From Thiobacillus sp. (GTDB lineage Bacteria > Pseudomonadota > Gammaproteobacteria > Burkholderiales > Thiobacillaceae), in NCBI GenBank assembly GCA_011391285.1, contig JAABQU010000111.1:88984-152983 (forward strand): 64,000 nucleotides of DNA, written 5' to 3'. A model generated the notes under the pieces. The model saw nothing but the letters and a program-made list of their open reading frames with translations. It ran no database searches and was not told where the DNA came from. Within the stretch, counting starts at the first letter, position 1; each line of letters starts with the position of its first letter. The translations under genes were made by a program, and so were the position numbers. Below are positions 37,768 through 46,843 of the stretch, in pieces.

Positions 37768-37963
37768 GCGACCGCCCCCTCTGCAAGACAGGTGGACGGG
37801 CAGAGGACGTCGCGTCGGGGGCTACGCGCATTCGCGGCCGCTCGCACGTTCCGAGGCTCGCTGCTCATGCGACCGTCCCCTCCGTCAGACAGGTGGACGG
37901 GCAGAGGACGTCGCGTCGGGGGCTGCGCGCATTCGCGGCCGCTCGCACGTTCCGAGGCTCGCT
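37762..37963. repeat. Two tandem copies of a 101-bp unit between rnfB and rnfC
   Basis: Bases 37762-37862 and 37863-37963 are nearly identical, differing at only a few positions, and a third partial copy (GCTCAT) begins at 37964. The unit holds GCAGAGGACGTCGCGTCGGG and TTCGCGGCCGCTCGCACG. On the minus strand each copy contains a Shine-Dalgarno-like GGAGGGG or GAGGGGG followed by GTCGCATGAGC. Confidence 0.92.
37766..37868 (-). CDS. Mini-ORF 2 in the rnfB-rnfC repeat
   Basis: A 34-codon frame ([20 protein letters not shown] then [14 protein letters not shown]) made by the second repeat copy. Its ATG overlaps the stop of mini-ORF 1 as ATGA and its own TGA overlaps the rnfC ATG as ATGA. A GGAGGGG-like Shine-Dalgarno stands upstream of its start. 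Whether the peptide is made is unknown; the frame may simply pass ribosomes on to rnfC. Confidence 0.35.
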
Positions 37964-37969
37964 GCTCAT
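37865..37969 (-). CDS. Mini-ORF 1 in the rnfB-rnfC repeat
   Basis: A 34-codon frame nearly identical to mini-ORF 2 (ends CLTEGTVA rather than CLAEGAVA). Its ATG overlaps the rnfB stop as ATGA and its TGA overlaps the start of mini-ORF 2. It contains two Cys (CPSTC) and is basic. No family recognised. Confidence 0.35.
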   Translation of the reverse strand: MSSEPRNVRAAANARSPRRDVLCPSTCLTEGTVA

Positions 37970-38517
37970 CCGACGTGCCTCATCATCACCACCGGATGCT
38001 TCCATTTCCAGTGGGGCAGATCTTCGGCGATCGGCACCATGCTGATGCAGTCGACCGGGCAGGGCGGCAGGCAGAGTTCGCAGCCGGTGCATTCGTCGGC
38101 AATGATGGTGTGCATCTGCTTGGCGGCGCCGGAAATGGCATCGACCGGGCAGGCCTGGATGCACAGGGTGCAGCCGATGCAGATCTGCTCGTCGATGAAG
38201 GCGACCGATTTCGGCTTGGGCGCGCCGTGGGATTCGTCGAGCGGTTTGGGTTCCACGCCCAGGAGTTCGGCGAGTTTTTTCACGCCGTCCTCGCCGCCCG
38301 GCGGGCACTGGTTGATGTCGGCCTCGCCCCTGGCGATGGCTTCGGCATAGGGTCGGCAGCCGGGGAAGCCGCACTGGCCGCATTGCGTCTGGGGCAGGAT
38401 GGCGTCGATCTTCTCCGCCAGCGGATTGCCTTCCACCTTGAAGCGGATCGCCGACCACCCGAGCACCAGGCCGACCACGACCGCGATGACGACCATCACC
38501 AGAATGGCCGTGAGCAT
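37966..38517 (-). CDS. rnfB: Electron transport complex protein RnfB
   Basis: A 183-residue ferredoxin-type subunit with an N-terminal membrane anchor (residues 1-25), a Cys-rich region [13 protein letters not shown], and two [4Fe-4S] motifs, [12 protein letters not shown] and [12 protein letters not shown]. It hands electrons between the soluble side and the membrane core. Its ATG overlaps the rnfA stop (TAATG). Confidence 0.95.
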   Translation of the reverse strand: MLTAILVMVVIAVVVGLVLGWSAIRFKVEGNPLAEKIDAILPQTQCGQCGFPGCRPYAEAIARGEADINQCPPGGEDGVKKLAELLGVEPKPLDESHGAPKPKSVAFIDEQICIGCTLCIQACPVDAISGAAKQMHTIIADECTGCELCLPPCPVDCISMVPIAEDLPHWKWKHPVVMMRHVG

Positions 38518-39119
38518 TATTTGACCAAGCCCGAGAAACCCATGAAGGCCAGCGACATCAGGCCGGCGGTGATCATCGCGATGCTGGTGCCCTTGAACGG
38601 CGCGGGAACGTCGCAGGTGTCGAGGCGTTCACGGATGCCGGCAAACAGGATCAGCACCAGGGTGAAGCCGATCGCCCCGCCGGCGCCAAAGAACAGCGAC
38701 TCGACGAAGTTGTGCTGTTCCTGCACGTTGAGCAGCGGGATTCCCAGCACCGCGCAGTTGGTGGTGATGAGCGGCAGATAGATGCCCAGCACCTGGTAAA
38801 GCAGCGGGCTGGTCTTGTGGATGAACATTTCGGTGAACTGCACGATTCCCGCAATCACGACAATGAATGACAGCGTGCGCAGGTAGAACAGTTCGGTGCC
38901 GAGCAGGTATTCGTTGATGAGGTAGCTCGCGCCGGACGCCAGCGTCAGCACGAAAGTCGTCGCCAGCCCCATGCCGATCGCCGTTTCCAGCTTCTTCGAC
39001 ACGCCCATGAACGGGCACAGGCCGAGAATCTTGGCCATCACGATGTTGTTGACGAACACCGTTGAAATGAGGATGAGGATGTAGGTTTCCAAAGCAGGCG
39101 GCCCGACGCAATGACGCAT
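38517..39119 (-). CDS. rnfA: Electron transport complex protein RnfA
   Basis: A 200-residue membrane protein with the RnfA hallmark [20 protein letters not shown] and TTNCAVLG, giving the two membrane Cys residues shared with RnfE. Homologues begin near ETYILILI, so a TTG at 39092 is an alternative start; the ATG at 39119 adds nine residues. First gene of rnfABCDGE. Confidence 0.94.
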   Translation of the reverse strand: MRHCVGPPALETYILILISTVFVNNIVMAKILGLCPFMGVSKKLETAIGMGLATTFVLTLASGASYLINEYLLGTELFYLRTLSFIVVIAGIVQFTEMFIHKTSPLLYQVLGIYLPLITTNCAVLGIPLLNVQEQHNFVESLFFGAGGAIGFTLVLILFAGIRERLDTCDVPAPFKGTSIAMITAGLMSLAFMGFSGLVK

Positions 39120-39186
39120 TATCCGTCGCGGGGGGCGTGTGATTCAAGCTATTGCGGACAGGGGTATTGGCCGCCTGCCCGTTCGT

Positions 39187-40149
39187 TCAGCCGAGCGACT
39201 TGCCGCTGGCCCAGAAGTCGTAGCCCTTGGAGAGGTATTCGTCCCATGGCAGGTAGTGCGAGCCGTCGCACGAAAACGTGAGACCGACCATGCCGTTGAA
39301 GATGTTGAGCGAACCGGCGCGCAGGTAGAAGGTCTCGTCCATGAAGCGCAGCGCGCGCAGGCTGTCGAGCACCGGACGGATCTTGTCGCGCGGCACCACG
39401 GCATCGGCCGGGTAATCGTGGTGCGGGTAGATCAGGCAGGTGTCGGGATCGGTCAGCGCATTGATGTCGAGCAGGCGGTAGCGGTAGGGGTCGTCGACCA
39501 CCCAGATGGTCGCCCGGCTGCTGGAAAAATGCAGCTTGCCGTGAAACACGCCATGGTCGGTCATCAGTTCTTCCATCACCCCCAGCACGGTGTCGAGGTT
39601 GAGGTCCATCTGGCTATCGATGCGGGTCTGGTGGAACACCGCACCACGAATCGCCGGGTCGCCCTTGATCTGCCGCCAATAGGTGGGTTCGTCGTACAGC
39701 TTGCTCGTGATCGGCAGGTCGCGCAGGTCGAAGTCGGCGCCAACGAAGCCGAGTGCCTTGCCGTCGTTGTCGCGCACGATCTGGATCGCGGTGAGCGACG
39801 GCCGCTTGGCGCGCAGGCTGATATAGGCCTGGGTCAGCAGGAAACCCTGGTTCGGCACGGCCTCACGCATGTAGGGGCGATCGGAACGGTCGCGGCCGTA
39901 ATCCGTCTCGACCAGGCCTTCGCGGCTGATGTTGTCCGAGAGCTGGATCGCGCGGGTGTCCAGCGCATACAGGTACTTGCATGCGGGGATGGTCGTCAGT
40001 GCATGGGTCAACGCGGCATTGAGCCCGGCGCGGCTGGGCCAGGCGCGGCTGCAGGCCTCGGCGGCCAGCGCCAGCGGCTCGCGCAGCAGATTGGCCAGCG
40101 CGTCGCGTTGTTTGGTGACGCTTTCGGCAAGGGTGGGGGAGGAGGGCAT
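39187..40149 (-). CDS. Cache/PDC sensor-domain protein
   Basis: About 320 residues. The central segment (LYALDTRAIQLSDNISREGL, DRPYMREAVP, AYISLRAKRPSLTAIQIVRD, LGFVGADFDLRDLP) is a Cache/PDC-type ligand-binding fold. There is no output domain, no signal peptide and no membrane helix, so this is an unusual free-standing, apparently cytoplasmic cache protein. The start is uncertain: ATG at 40149 (used here, closest to the conserved region), ATG at 40179, or a TTG at 40194 that overlaps the next stop as TTGA. Confidence 0.68.
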   Translation of the reverse strand: MPSSPTLAESVTKQRDALANLLREPLALAAEACSRAWPSRAGLNAALTHALTTIPACKYLYALDTRAIQLSDNISREGLVETDYGRDRSDRPYMREAVPNQGFLLTQAYISLRAKRPSLTAIQIVRDNDGKALGFVGADFDLRDLPITSKLYDEPTYWRQIKGDPAIRGAVFHQTRIDSQMDLNLDTVLGVMEELMTDHGVFHGKLHFSSSRATIWVVDDPYRYRLLDINALTDPDTCLIYPHHDYPADAVVPRDKIRPVLDSLRALRFMDETFYLRAGSLNIFNGMVGLTFSCDGSHYLPWDEYLSKGYDFWASGKSLG

Positions 40150-40190
40150 GGGCAATCGATCTGCAACAGCAGCCTGCATTATCGGCAATA

Positions 40191-40856
40191 TCAATGACGT
40201 AAAGAAATGACGGGCCAGCCTTTACCCAACGCGTGGGCGTGCAGCGTGGGGTCGGGGTCGACCACGATCGGGTGCTGGACCTTTTCCAGCAGCGGCAGAT
40301 CGTTGTGCGAGTCGCTGTAGAACCAGCTGGTGTCGAGGCGGTCCAGCCGGGTGCCGTGGGCTTCGAGGAAATGTTCGAGGCGGACCACCTTGCCTTCGCG
40401 GAAGCACGGCGTGCCGGCGACCTCGCCGGTGAAGCGGCCGTCGATTTCCTCGGGGTCGGTGGCGATCAGATGGGGGATGCCGAATTCCCTGGCGATCGGA
40501 GCGGTGACGAAGCTGTTGGTGGCGGTGATGACGGCAACCAGGTCGGCTTCGTTGAGGTGCCTGTTCACCAGATCGCGTGCAGCCTGGGTGATCATCGGCT
40601 TGATGCGCGTTTCCACGTATTCGGCGCGCCAGGCGTCGAGTTGTTCGCGCGTGTGGGTGGCGAGCGGACGCAGGGCGAATGCGAGGAAGGCGTAGATGTC
40701 GAGCCGGCCAGCCTTGTAGTCCTCGTAGAAGGCGCGGTTCTTGGACTCGTAGTGATGGCCGTCGACCGCGCCCTTGGCGATGAGGAACTGCCCCCATTCG
40801 TAATCGGAGTCGCCGGCGAGCAGGGTGTTGTCGAGGTCGAAGAGGACGAGTTTCAT
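40191..40856 (-). CDS. HAD-family phosphatase (SerB/HisN-like)
   Basis: A 221-residue HAD subfamily IB hydrolase: motif I FDLDNTLLAGDSD near the N-terminus, motif II in VITATNSFVTAPIA, and motif III in FYSDSHNDLPLLE. Members remove phosphate from phosphoserine, histidinol phosphate or similar. The substrate is not fixed by sequence. I use the ATG at 40856; the ATG at 40865 would add only three residues. Confidence 0.88.
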   Translation of the reverse strand: MKLVLFDLDNTLLAGDSDYEWGQFLIAKGAVDGHHYESKNRAFYEDYKAGRLDIYAFLAFALRPLATHTREQLDAWRAEYVETRIKPMITQAARDLVNRHLNEADLVAVITATNSFVTAPIAREFGIPHLIATDPEEIDGRFTGEVAGTPCFREGKVVRLEHFLEAHGTRLDRLDTSWFYSDSHNDLPLLEKVQHPIVVDPDPTLHAHALGKGWPVISLRH

Positions 40857-40889
40857 CAGATGCACGTTACGCGGTTCAGGTTACAAGAT

Positions 40890-40920
40890 TAGGGCGTGAA
40901 ATTAGTATTAACACGCCCTA
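40890..40920. other. Perfect hairpin overlapping the UPF0149 stop codon
   Basis: TAGGGCGTG (40890-40898) pairs with CACGCCCTA (40912-40920) around a 13-base AT-rich loop. The TAG stop of the UPF0149 gene is inside the hairpin. There is no clean T-run afterwards, so it may be a weak terminator or an RNA-stabilising hairpin. Confidence 0.5.
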
Positions 40921-41592
40921 GTGGCGCGGCGCCTGGCCGCGGTCGAGCCAGAACTCGCGCAGCTCGTAGGCGCCCCAGAGGGCGAGGGCGAAGTGGTCTT
41001 CGCGGCGGATGGCGCGTTCCTCCGGCGTGAGCTCTTCCAGCGGCGTGGCCAGCACGTAGAACGGGTCGAGCACTTCGTCGGCGAAGGCTTCGTCCTTGCT
41101 GTCCGGCGGCAGCGCCCAGTCGTCCTCCCAGTGTTCCACCGCCAGCAGGAAGCCGCCCGCCCACAGCTGGGCATAGGGTGGAATGCCAGCCTCCTTCAGG
41201 CGACGGGCCTCGGCCGGCGGCAGTTCGGCCAAGAGGCCGTTCCAGTCCATCACCAGCGGCGACAGCGCCTTGGGGTCGGCCAGGTTCTCGATCGGCGCGG
41301 CGAGCGCGCGGGCGATCTCGTTGCGGCGGCGCTCGAACAGCGCCAGGAAGCGAGCCTCGTCGGCCGCGTCCTCGAATATCGTGGCCAGCCCATCGTCGCG
41401 GTCGAGCAGCACCGGGAAATATTCCTCGGGCGGGATGGCGCGCGGGCTGCACACCAGCGCGGTGAGGAAGCCGTCGAGGCCTTCCAGCGACACTGGCACG
41501 TCGGTGCGCTCGTCGATCAGGTCGACCAGATCGGCCAATTCATCGATCTCGGCGTCCCGAAGCGGGGCGTTGGGGGATTTGGGTGCGGACAT
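40918..41592 (-). CDS. UPF0149/YecA-like family protein
   Basis: A 224-residue protein with ISLEGLDGFLTAL-type block (VSLEGLDGFLTALVCSP), EEYFPVLL and WAGGFLLAVEHWEDDW, characteristic of the UPF0149 family. It lacks the C-terminal SEC-C zinc motif of longer YecA proteins. Function unknown. It points away from the neighbouring membrane protein gene; only 39 bases separate their starts. Confidence 0.85.
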   Translation of the reverse strand: MSAPKSPNAPLRDAEIDELADLVDLIDERTDVPVSLEGLDGFLTALVCSPRAIPPEEYFPVLLDRDDGLATIFEDAADEARFLALFERRRNEIARALAAPIENLADPKALSPLVMDWNGLLAELPPAEARRLKEAGIPPYAQLWAGGFLLAVEHWEDDWALPPDSKDEAFADEVLDPFYVLATPLEELTPEERAIRREDHFALALWGAYELREFWLDRGQAPRH

Positions 41593-41631
41593 GGCAGGGC
41601 TCGCGTCGGGCGCTTCGCGTAAAATTCGCCC

Positions 41632-42315
41632 ATGAATTTTACCGCGATGGGCTTATCCGCAACGGTCTTGCCCGAATCATTTCACTTCATCGGCTGGCTG
41701 GTCCTGGCTGTGCTGGCCTGGCGCTGGCTGATGTCGGGCGACTGGCGACGGCTGGCCGAACCGTCGAAGCTGAACCTCTTTCTCGGCGCCACCGTGGCGG
41801 TGTTGGCGCTGTGGCAGATCCGCACCGGCATCAAGCCCGGCCTGAACTTCCATTTCTATGGCATTGCGGCGCTGACGCTGATGTTCGGCTTCTGGCGCGC
41901 CACCTTTGCCGGGGTGCTGATCCTGCTGGCGAACGCGGCGTTCGGGCGCGGCAACTGGAGCGCGTTGGGCGTCGATGCGCTGCTGGTGGCGGCGCTGCCG
42001 GCGGCGGTGAGTTGGGGCATTTTCCGCCTGCTGGAACGCCTGCTGCCCACGCATTTTTTCATTTATGTGCTGGGCAACGGCTTCTTCGGCGCGGCGCTGT
42101 CGGTGGCCGCAATCGGCCTCGTCACCACCGCGGTGATGACGGTGTCCGGGGCCTATACGCTCGACTACCTGCTCACGCACTACACGCCGTATGCCACCCT
42201 GCTGATCAGCTGGGCCGAGGCGTTTTCAACCGGCATGGCGATCACCATGATGGCCGTGTACCGGCCGGCCTGGCTCGAAACCTTCGATGACGTCAAATAC
42301 ATCCAGAACAAGTAG
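41632..42315 (+). CDS. ECF-like/CbiM-family membrane protein
   Basis: A 227-residue, very hydrophobic protein with about six membrane segments and conserved-looking blocks GLNFHFYGIAALTLMFG and LPTHFFIYVLGNGFFG. It resembles the energy-coupling-factor permease/CbiM group, thought to take up metal ions or vitamins. No coupling ATPase is encoded next to it, so its transport role is inferred. Its 3' end overlaps the helicase gene by 29 bases. Confidence 0.72.
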   Translation: MNFTAMGLSATVLPESFHFIGWLVLAVLAWRWLMSGDWRRLAEPSKLNLFLGATVAVLALWQIRTGIKPGLNFHFYGIAALTLMFGFWRATFAGVLILLANAAFGRGNWSALGVDALLVAALPAAVSWGIFRLLERLLPTHFFIYVLGNGFFGAALSVAAIGLVTTAVMTVSGAYTLDYLLTHYTPYATLLISWAEAFSTGMAITMMAVYRPAWLETFDDVKYIQNK

Positions 42316-45300
42316 TCCCTTGCACATCACCTATCCTGACCTGCCTGTTTCCGCGCGCCGCGACGACATCCTCGCCGCGCTCAAGGCCAACCGCGTGCTG
42401 ATCCTGTGCGGCGAGACAGGCTCGGGCAAGACCACGCAGATCCCCAAGATGTGTCTGGAGGCTGGCGTTCGCCCGGGCAAACTGATCGGCTGCACCCAGC
42501 CGCGCCGCATTGCCGCGCGCTCGGTGGCGGCGCGCATCGCGCAGGAGCTCGGCGGCGAGTTGGGCGGCATCGTCGGCTACAAGGTGCGCTTCACCGACAA
42601 GGTGCGCCACGACACCGCGATCAAGGTGATGACCGACGGCATCCTCTTGGCCGAAAGCCAGGGCGATCCGCTGCTCTCGCGCTACGACACCATCATCATC
42701 GACGAGGCGCACGAGCGCAGCCTCAATATCGATTTCCTGCTCGGTTATCTGAAGACGCTGGTGGAGAGGCGCAGCGACCTGCGCGTGGTGATCACCTCGG
42801 CCACCATCGACGCCGAACGCTTCTCCAAGCACTTCAACGACGCGCCGGTGATCGAGGTGTCGGGTCGGATGTATCCGGTGGAAATCCGCTGGCGGCCGAT
42901 CGAGCGGGAGGAGCCCACTGCCCCGGCCAAGGGCGAGCGCGAGAAGAAGGACAAGGACGCCCCCGATCAGATCGCGGCCATCCTCGACGCCACCGACGAG
43001 TTGGCGCGGCTCGGCTCCGGCGACATCCTGGTGTTCCTGCCAGGCGAGCGCGAGATCCGCGACACCGCCGAGGCGCTGAGGAAGCACCACCCGCCGGGCA
43101 CCGAAATCCTGCCGCTGTTCTCCCGCCTGTCGGTCGCCGAGCAGGACGCGATCTTCAAGCCGACTTCCGCGCTGCGCCGCATCGTGCTCGCCACCAACGT
43201 GGCGGAGACCTCGCTCACCGTGCCGGGCATCCGCTATGTGATCGACCCCGGCACCGCGCGGGTGAAGCGCTATTCGGCCCGCAACAAGGTCGAGCAGCTG
43301 CTGATCGAGAAGATTTCGCAGGCCTCGGCCAATCAGCGTGCCGGGCGCTGCGGACGCGTCGCCGACGGCGTGTGCATCCGCCTCTACGACGAGGCCGATT
43401 TCGGCAACCGCCCGCGCTTCACCGACCCCGAACTGCTGCGCTCCTCGCTGGCGGGTGTCATCCTGCGCATGAAGTCGCTCGGCCTCGGCGACGTGGTGGG
43501 CTTTCCCTTCATCGACCCACCGAGTTCGCGCCTGGTGACCGACGGCTACCAACTGCTGGCAGAGCTGCACGCGCTGGACGATGCCGGGCAGCTCACGAAA
43601 ATCGGCACCCAACTCGCCAAGCTGCCGCTCGATCCGCGCATCGCCCGCATGTTGTTGGCGGCCGAACAGCAGCGCTGCGTGCGCGAAGTGCTCATCATTG
43701 CCAGCGCGCTGTCGGTGCAGGACCCGCGCGACCGCCCGATGGAGCGCGCGCAGGCCGCCGACGAAAAGCACAAGCTGTTCGCCGACGAGCGCTCCGACTT
43801 CATGGGCTGGCTGAAGCTTTGGCGCTGGTACGAGGAGCAGGTGCAGCACAAAAAGACCAACCGCCAGCTGCAGACGCTGCTGCAGGACCATTTCCTGTCG
43901 CCGCGGCGCATGCGCGAGTGGCGGGACATCCACGGGCAGCTGCATGCGCAGATGAGCGAGCTGGGGCTGAAGGAGAACGAGAAGGACGCCGGCTACGATG
44001 CGATCCACCAAGCGCTCCTGACAGGGCTCTTGGGCAACATCGGCTTCAAGTCCGACGACGTCAAAGGTCGTCCCAAGCCCGGCGAAGGCAACTACCAGGG
44101 TGCGCGCGGCATCAAGCTGTCGATCCACCCTGGTTCGGCGCTGGCGAAGAAAGGCCCGAAGTGGATCATGGCCGCCGAGTTGACCGACACTGGCCGCCTG
44201 CTCGCGCGCACCGTTGCCGAGGTGCGGCCCGAGTGGATCGAGGCGGCCGGCCGCCATCTGCTGACCCGCATGTTCATCGAACCGCACTGGGAGCAGGACG
44301 GCGCGCGCGTGGTCGCCTTCGAGCGCGTGAGCCTGTACGGCATCACCCTGGTGCCGCGGCGCAAGATCCACTACGGCCCGATCGATCCTGTGCTGTCGCG
44401 CGAACTCTTCATTCGCGGCGCACTGGTGGCCGGCGAATACGAGACACGCGAACCGTGGCTCGCCCACAACCGCGCGCTGATCAAGGAAATCGAGGATCTC
44501 GAGCACAAGGCTCGCAAGTCCGGCGTGTGGCTGGACGAGGAGCGCATCTTTCGCGTATTCGATGCCCGCATCCCGCCCGACCTGCACAACGGCGCCGCCT
44601 TCGAGACCTGGCGTGCGGAAGCCGAAGCGGCCAGCCCCAAAATTCTGTTCCTGCACCGCGAGGACATCCTCGGCGAGGGACTCGGCGCCGACCAGGCCCT
44701 GTTCCCCGAGACGATGGCGGTCGACGGCGTCGCGTGCAAACTCAAGTACCGCTTCGAGCCCGGCCACCCGCTCGACGGCGTGACGCTGCACCTGCCGCTG
44801 TATCTGCTCAACCGCATCGAGCCGGCGCAAGTCGATTGGCTGGTGCCCGGACTCATCCGCGAAAAGCTCACCCTGCTGCTGAAGTCCCTGCCGAAGGACA
44901 AGCGCCGCCCGCTGATTCCGCTGCCGGACACGGTGACGGCGTTTCTCTCGGTGGCGAAGCCGGGTGAGAAGACGCTGACCGAGGCGCTGGGCGCCTTCAT
45001 CCGCAAGAAGACCGGTACCGACATTCACCCCGACGAATGGAAGGGCGAACTGCCGGCGCACCTGCACATGAACGTGAGCGTGATCGACGACAGCGGGCAG
45101 GAACTCGCCAGCGGCCGCGATCTCGTTGTGCTGCGCCAGCAGTTGGGCGGCGCGGCACGCATCACCTACGGCGGCGGCGCCGAGGACAGCGAGTTCGAGC
45201 GCACCGGTCTGACCGAATGGAATTTCGGCGACCTGCCGGAGCAGGTGAAATTCAAGCGCGGCGGGCGCGAACTGATGGGCTATCCGGCGCTGGTCGACAA

Positions 45301-46063
45301 CGGCGAGAGCGTCGACCTGCGTCTGCTCGACGCCGCCGACGTGGCTGAGGCCGAGACCCGCCGCGGCGTGGTGCGCCTGCTGCGCATCGCGTTGGCCGCG
45401 CAGTTCAAGCAGCTCGACAAGGACCTGTCGCGCGAAACCGCGCTGGCGCTCAAATTCCGCAGCTTCGGCGGCCCCGAGCAGCTGCGCGCAGCGCTCATCG
45501 ATGCCATCGCCACGCGCGCGCTCCTGGGCGACGACGACACCCCGCGCGACGCGAAGACCTTCGGCAAGCAGAAGGAACGTGCCAAGCCAAGAATTGCCGT
45601 GGTGAAGCAGGCGCTCTTGCGCGACGTCGCCGAGATTCTCGATCTCCATGGGCAAGTGGCGGCGCGCCTTGCCGTCAAGCCGCAGTTCACCGCCGCGATG
45701 CGTGACGAAACCGCACACCTCGCCGCGCTGGTACCCGCAGACTTCATCACCGCCACGCCGTGGACGCACCTGAAGGACCTGCCGCGCTATTTAAGGGGCA
45801 TCCTCAAGCGGCTGGAGAAACTGCCCGCGTCCGAGCAGCGCGATTCGCGCGGCATGGCTGGCGTGCTGACGCTGCAGAACAAGTTCCTGGCACGGCGCGC
45901 GCAGGTGAAGGGCGAGGCGCCCGCCGCGCTCGACGATTTCCGCTGGCAGTTGGAGGAGCTGCGCATTTCGCTGTTTGCCCAGGAACTCAAAACGCCCTAT
46001 CCGGTGTCGGTCAAGCGGCTCGACAAACTGTGGGATGAGCTTGCCAGACAACCCCTGAATTGA
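42287..46063 (+). CDS. hrpA: ATP-dependent RNA helicase HrpA
   Basis: A 1258-residue DEAH-box helicase, in the size range of HrpA (about 1300). Walker A GETGSGKTTQIPKMCL, the box DEAHERSLNIDFLLGYL, SATIDAERF and QRAGRCGRVADGVCIRLY are all visible, followed by the long C-terminal half of HrpA with its OB-fold and DUF3418 region. It unwinds RNA and rescues stalled ribosomes. Its ATG is inside the previous gene; a later TTG at about 42321 cannot be excluded. Confidence 0.93.
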   Translation: MTSNTSRTSSPLHITYPDLPVSARRDDILAALKANRVLILCGETGSGKTTQIPKMCLEAGVRPGKLIGCTQPRRIAARSVAARIAQELGGELGGIVGYKVRFTDKVRHDTAIKVMTDGILLAESQGDPLLSRYDTIIIDEAHERSLNIDFLLGYLKTLVERRSDLRVVITSATIDAERFSKHFNDAPVIEVSGRMYPVEIRWRPIEREEPTAPAKGEREKKDKDAPDQIAAILDATDELARLGSGDILVFLPGEREIRDTAEALRKHHPPGTEILPLFSRLSVAEQDAIFKPTSALRRIVLATNVAETSLTVPGIRYVIDPGTARVKRYSARNKVEQLLIEKISQASANQRAGRCGRVADGVCIRLYDEADFGNRPRFTDPELLRSSLAGVILRMKSLGLGDVVGFPFIDPPSSRLVTDGYQLLAELHALDDAGQLTKIGTQLAKLPLDPRIARMLLAAEQQRCVREVLIIASALSVQDPRDRPMERAQAADEKHKLFADERSDFMGWLKLWRWYEEQVQHKKTNRQLQTLLQDHFLSPRRMREWRDIHGQLHAQMSELGLKENEKDAGYDAIHQALLTGLLGNIGFKSDDVKGRPKPGEGNYQGARGIKLSIHPGSALAKKGPKWIMAAELTDTGRLLARTVAEVRPEWIEAAGRHLLTRMFIEPHWEQDGARVVAFERVSLYGITLVPRRKIHYGPIDPVLSRELFIRGALVAGEYETREPWLAHNRALIKEIEDLEHKARKSGVWLDEERIFRVFDARIPPDLHNGAAFETWRAEAEAASPKILFLHREDILGEGLGADQALFPETMAVDGVACKLKYRFEPGHPLDGVTLHLPLYLLNRIEPAQVDWLVPGLIREKLTLLLKSLPKDKRRPLIPLPDTVTAFLSVAKPGEKTLTEALGAFIRKKTGTDIHPDEWKGELPAHLHMNVSVIDDSGQELASGRDLVVLRQQLGGAARITYGGGAEDSEFERTGLTEWNFGDLPEQVKFKRGGRELMGYPALVDNGESVDLRLLDAADVAEAETRRGVVRLLRIALAAQFKQLDKDLSRETALALKFRSFGGPEQLRAALIDAIATRALLGDDDTPRDAKTFGKQKERAKPRIAVVKQALLRDVAEILDLHGQVAARLAVKPQFTAAMRDETAHLAALVPADFITATPWTHLKDLPRYLRGILKRLEKLPASEQRDSRGMAGVLTLQNKFLARRAQVKGEAPAALDDFRWQLEELRISLFAQELKTPYPVSVKRLDKLWDELARQPLN

Positions 46064-46254
46064 GTAGGGTTGGAACCCGGATAATTCACTAGGGGGCGAG
46101 ATGATGGCGAGCGGATTTGCGAGGCAGTTTTGTTGCTTGGGAGAAGTCCATGGTCGTTCCATGGACGCCGAGCAAGCGGCGAAAATGACCGCAAAGCCGC
46201 CGCCAGCACTCGCACAGGCGCGCAGTGCCGCCTAATGGATTACCCGAGTTCAAT

Positions 46255-46830
46255 ATGAGCGAGCGCGTATTCAACCTGCCGAACGTCATCACCCTGCTTC
46301 GAATCGCGGCCGTGCCGGTGGTGGGCTGGCTGATCGTGCAGCAGCGCTGGGAAGCGGCGTGCTGGCTCTTTCTCGCCGCCGCGGTGTCGGACGGCATCGA
46401 CGGCCTGCTGGCGCGCTGGCTGAATCAGATGACGCAGCTGGGTGCCGCACTCGATACCGTTGCCGACAAGGCACTGGGCCTGGTGACGCTGGTGATGCTG
46501 ACGCAGGTCGGCGCGATTCCGCTGTGGGTGACGCTGGCGATCTTGCTGCGTGACAGCATCATCATTCTGGGCGCGCTGAGTTACCGCGGGCTGGCGGGGC
46601 ACCTTGAGATCCACCCCACCTGGCTCGGCAAGACGCACATGTTTGCCGAGTTCGCATTGCTGACGCTGGTGCTGGCCGGGCTGGCGGGCTTGCTCGATCT
46701 GGCAGCCTGGCTGCAGCCGCTGTTCGTGACCGTGTTCGTCATCGCCGTCGTGTCCGGCGTGCAGTACGTGTGGATATGGAGCGCCAAGGCGCGTCGCGAG
46801 CGCGCAGCGGGGCGCTTGAAGCCGCACTGA
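46255..46830 (+). CDS. CDP-alcohol phosphatidyltransferase
   Basis: A 191-residue membrane protein with the full family motif D-G-x2-A-R-x8-G-x3-D-x3-D: Asp49, Gly50, Ala53, Arg54, Gly63, Asp67, Asp71. Four to five hydrophobic helices follow. It transfers a phosphatidyl group from CDP-diacylglycerol to an alcohol, most often glycerol phosphate (PgsA), but it could act on another alcohol. I start at ATG 46255 (MSERVFNLPNVITLLR), which places the first helix correctly. Confidence 0.85.
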   Translation: MSERVFNLPNVITLLRIAAVPVVGWLIVQQRWEAACWLFLAAAVSDGIDGLLARWLNQMTQLGAALDTVADKALGLVTLVMLTQVGAIPLWVTLAILLRDSIIILGALSYRGLAGHLEIHPTWLGKTHMFAEFALLTLVLAGLAGLLDLAAWLQPLFVTVFVIAVVSGVQYVWIWSAKARRERAAGRLKPH

Positions 46831-46843
46831 TCCCGTCGGTCGA

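Noticed and set aside
42293..45769. A very long open frame (1158 codons) on the minus strand opposite hrpA.
   Set aside because: It is the complement of a high-GC gene with strong third-position bias; the product has no coherent domains while the plus-strand protein has every DEAH helicase motif.
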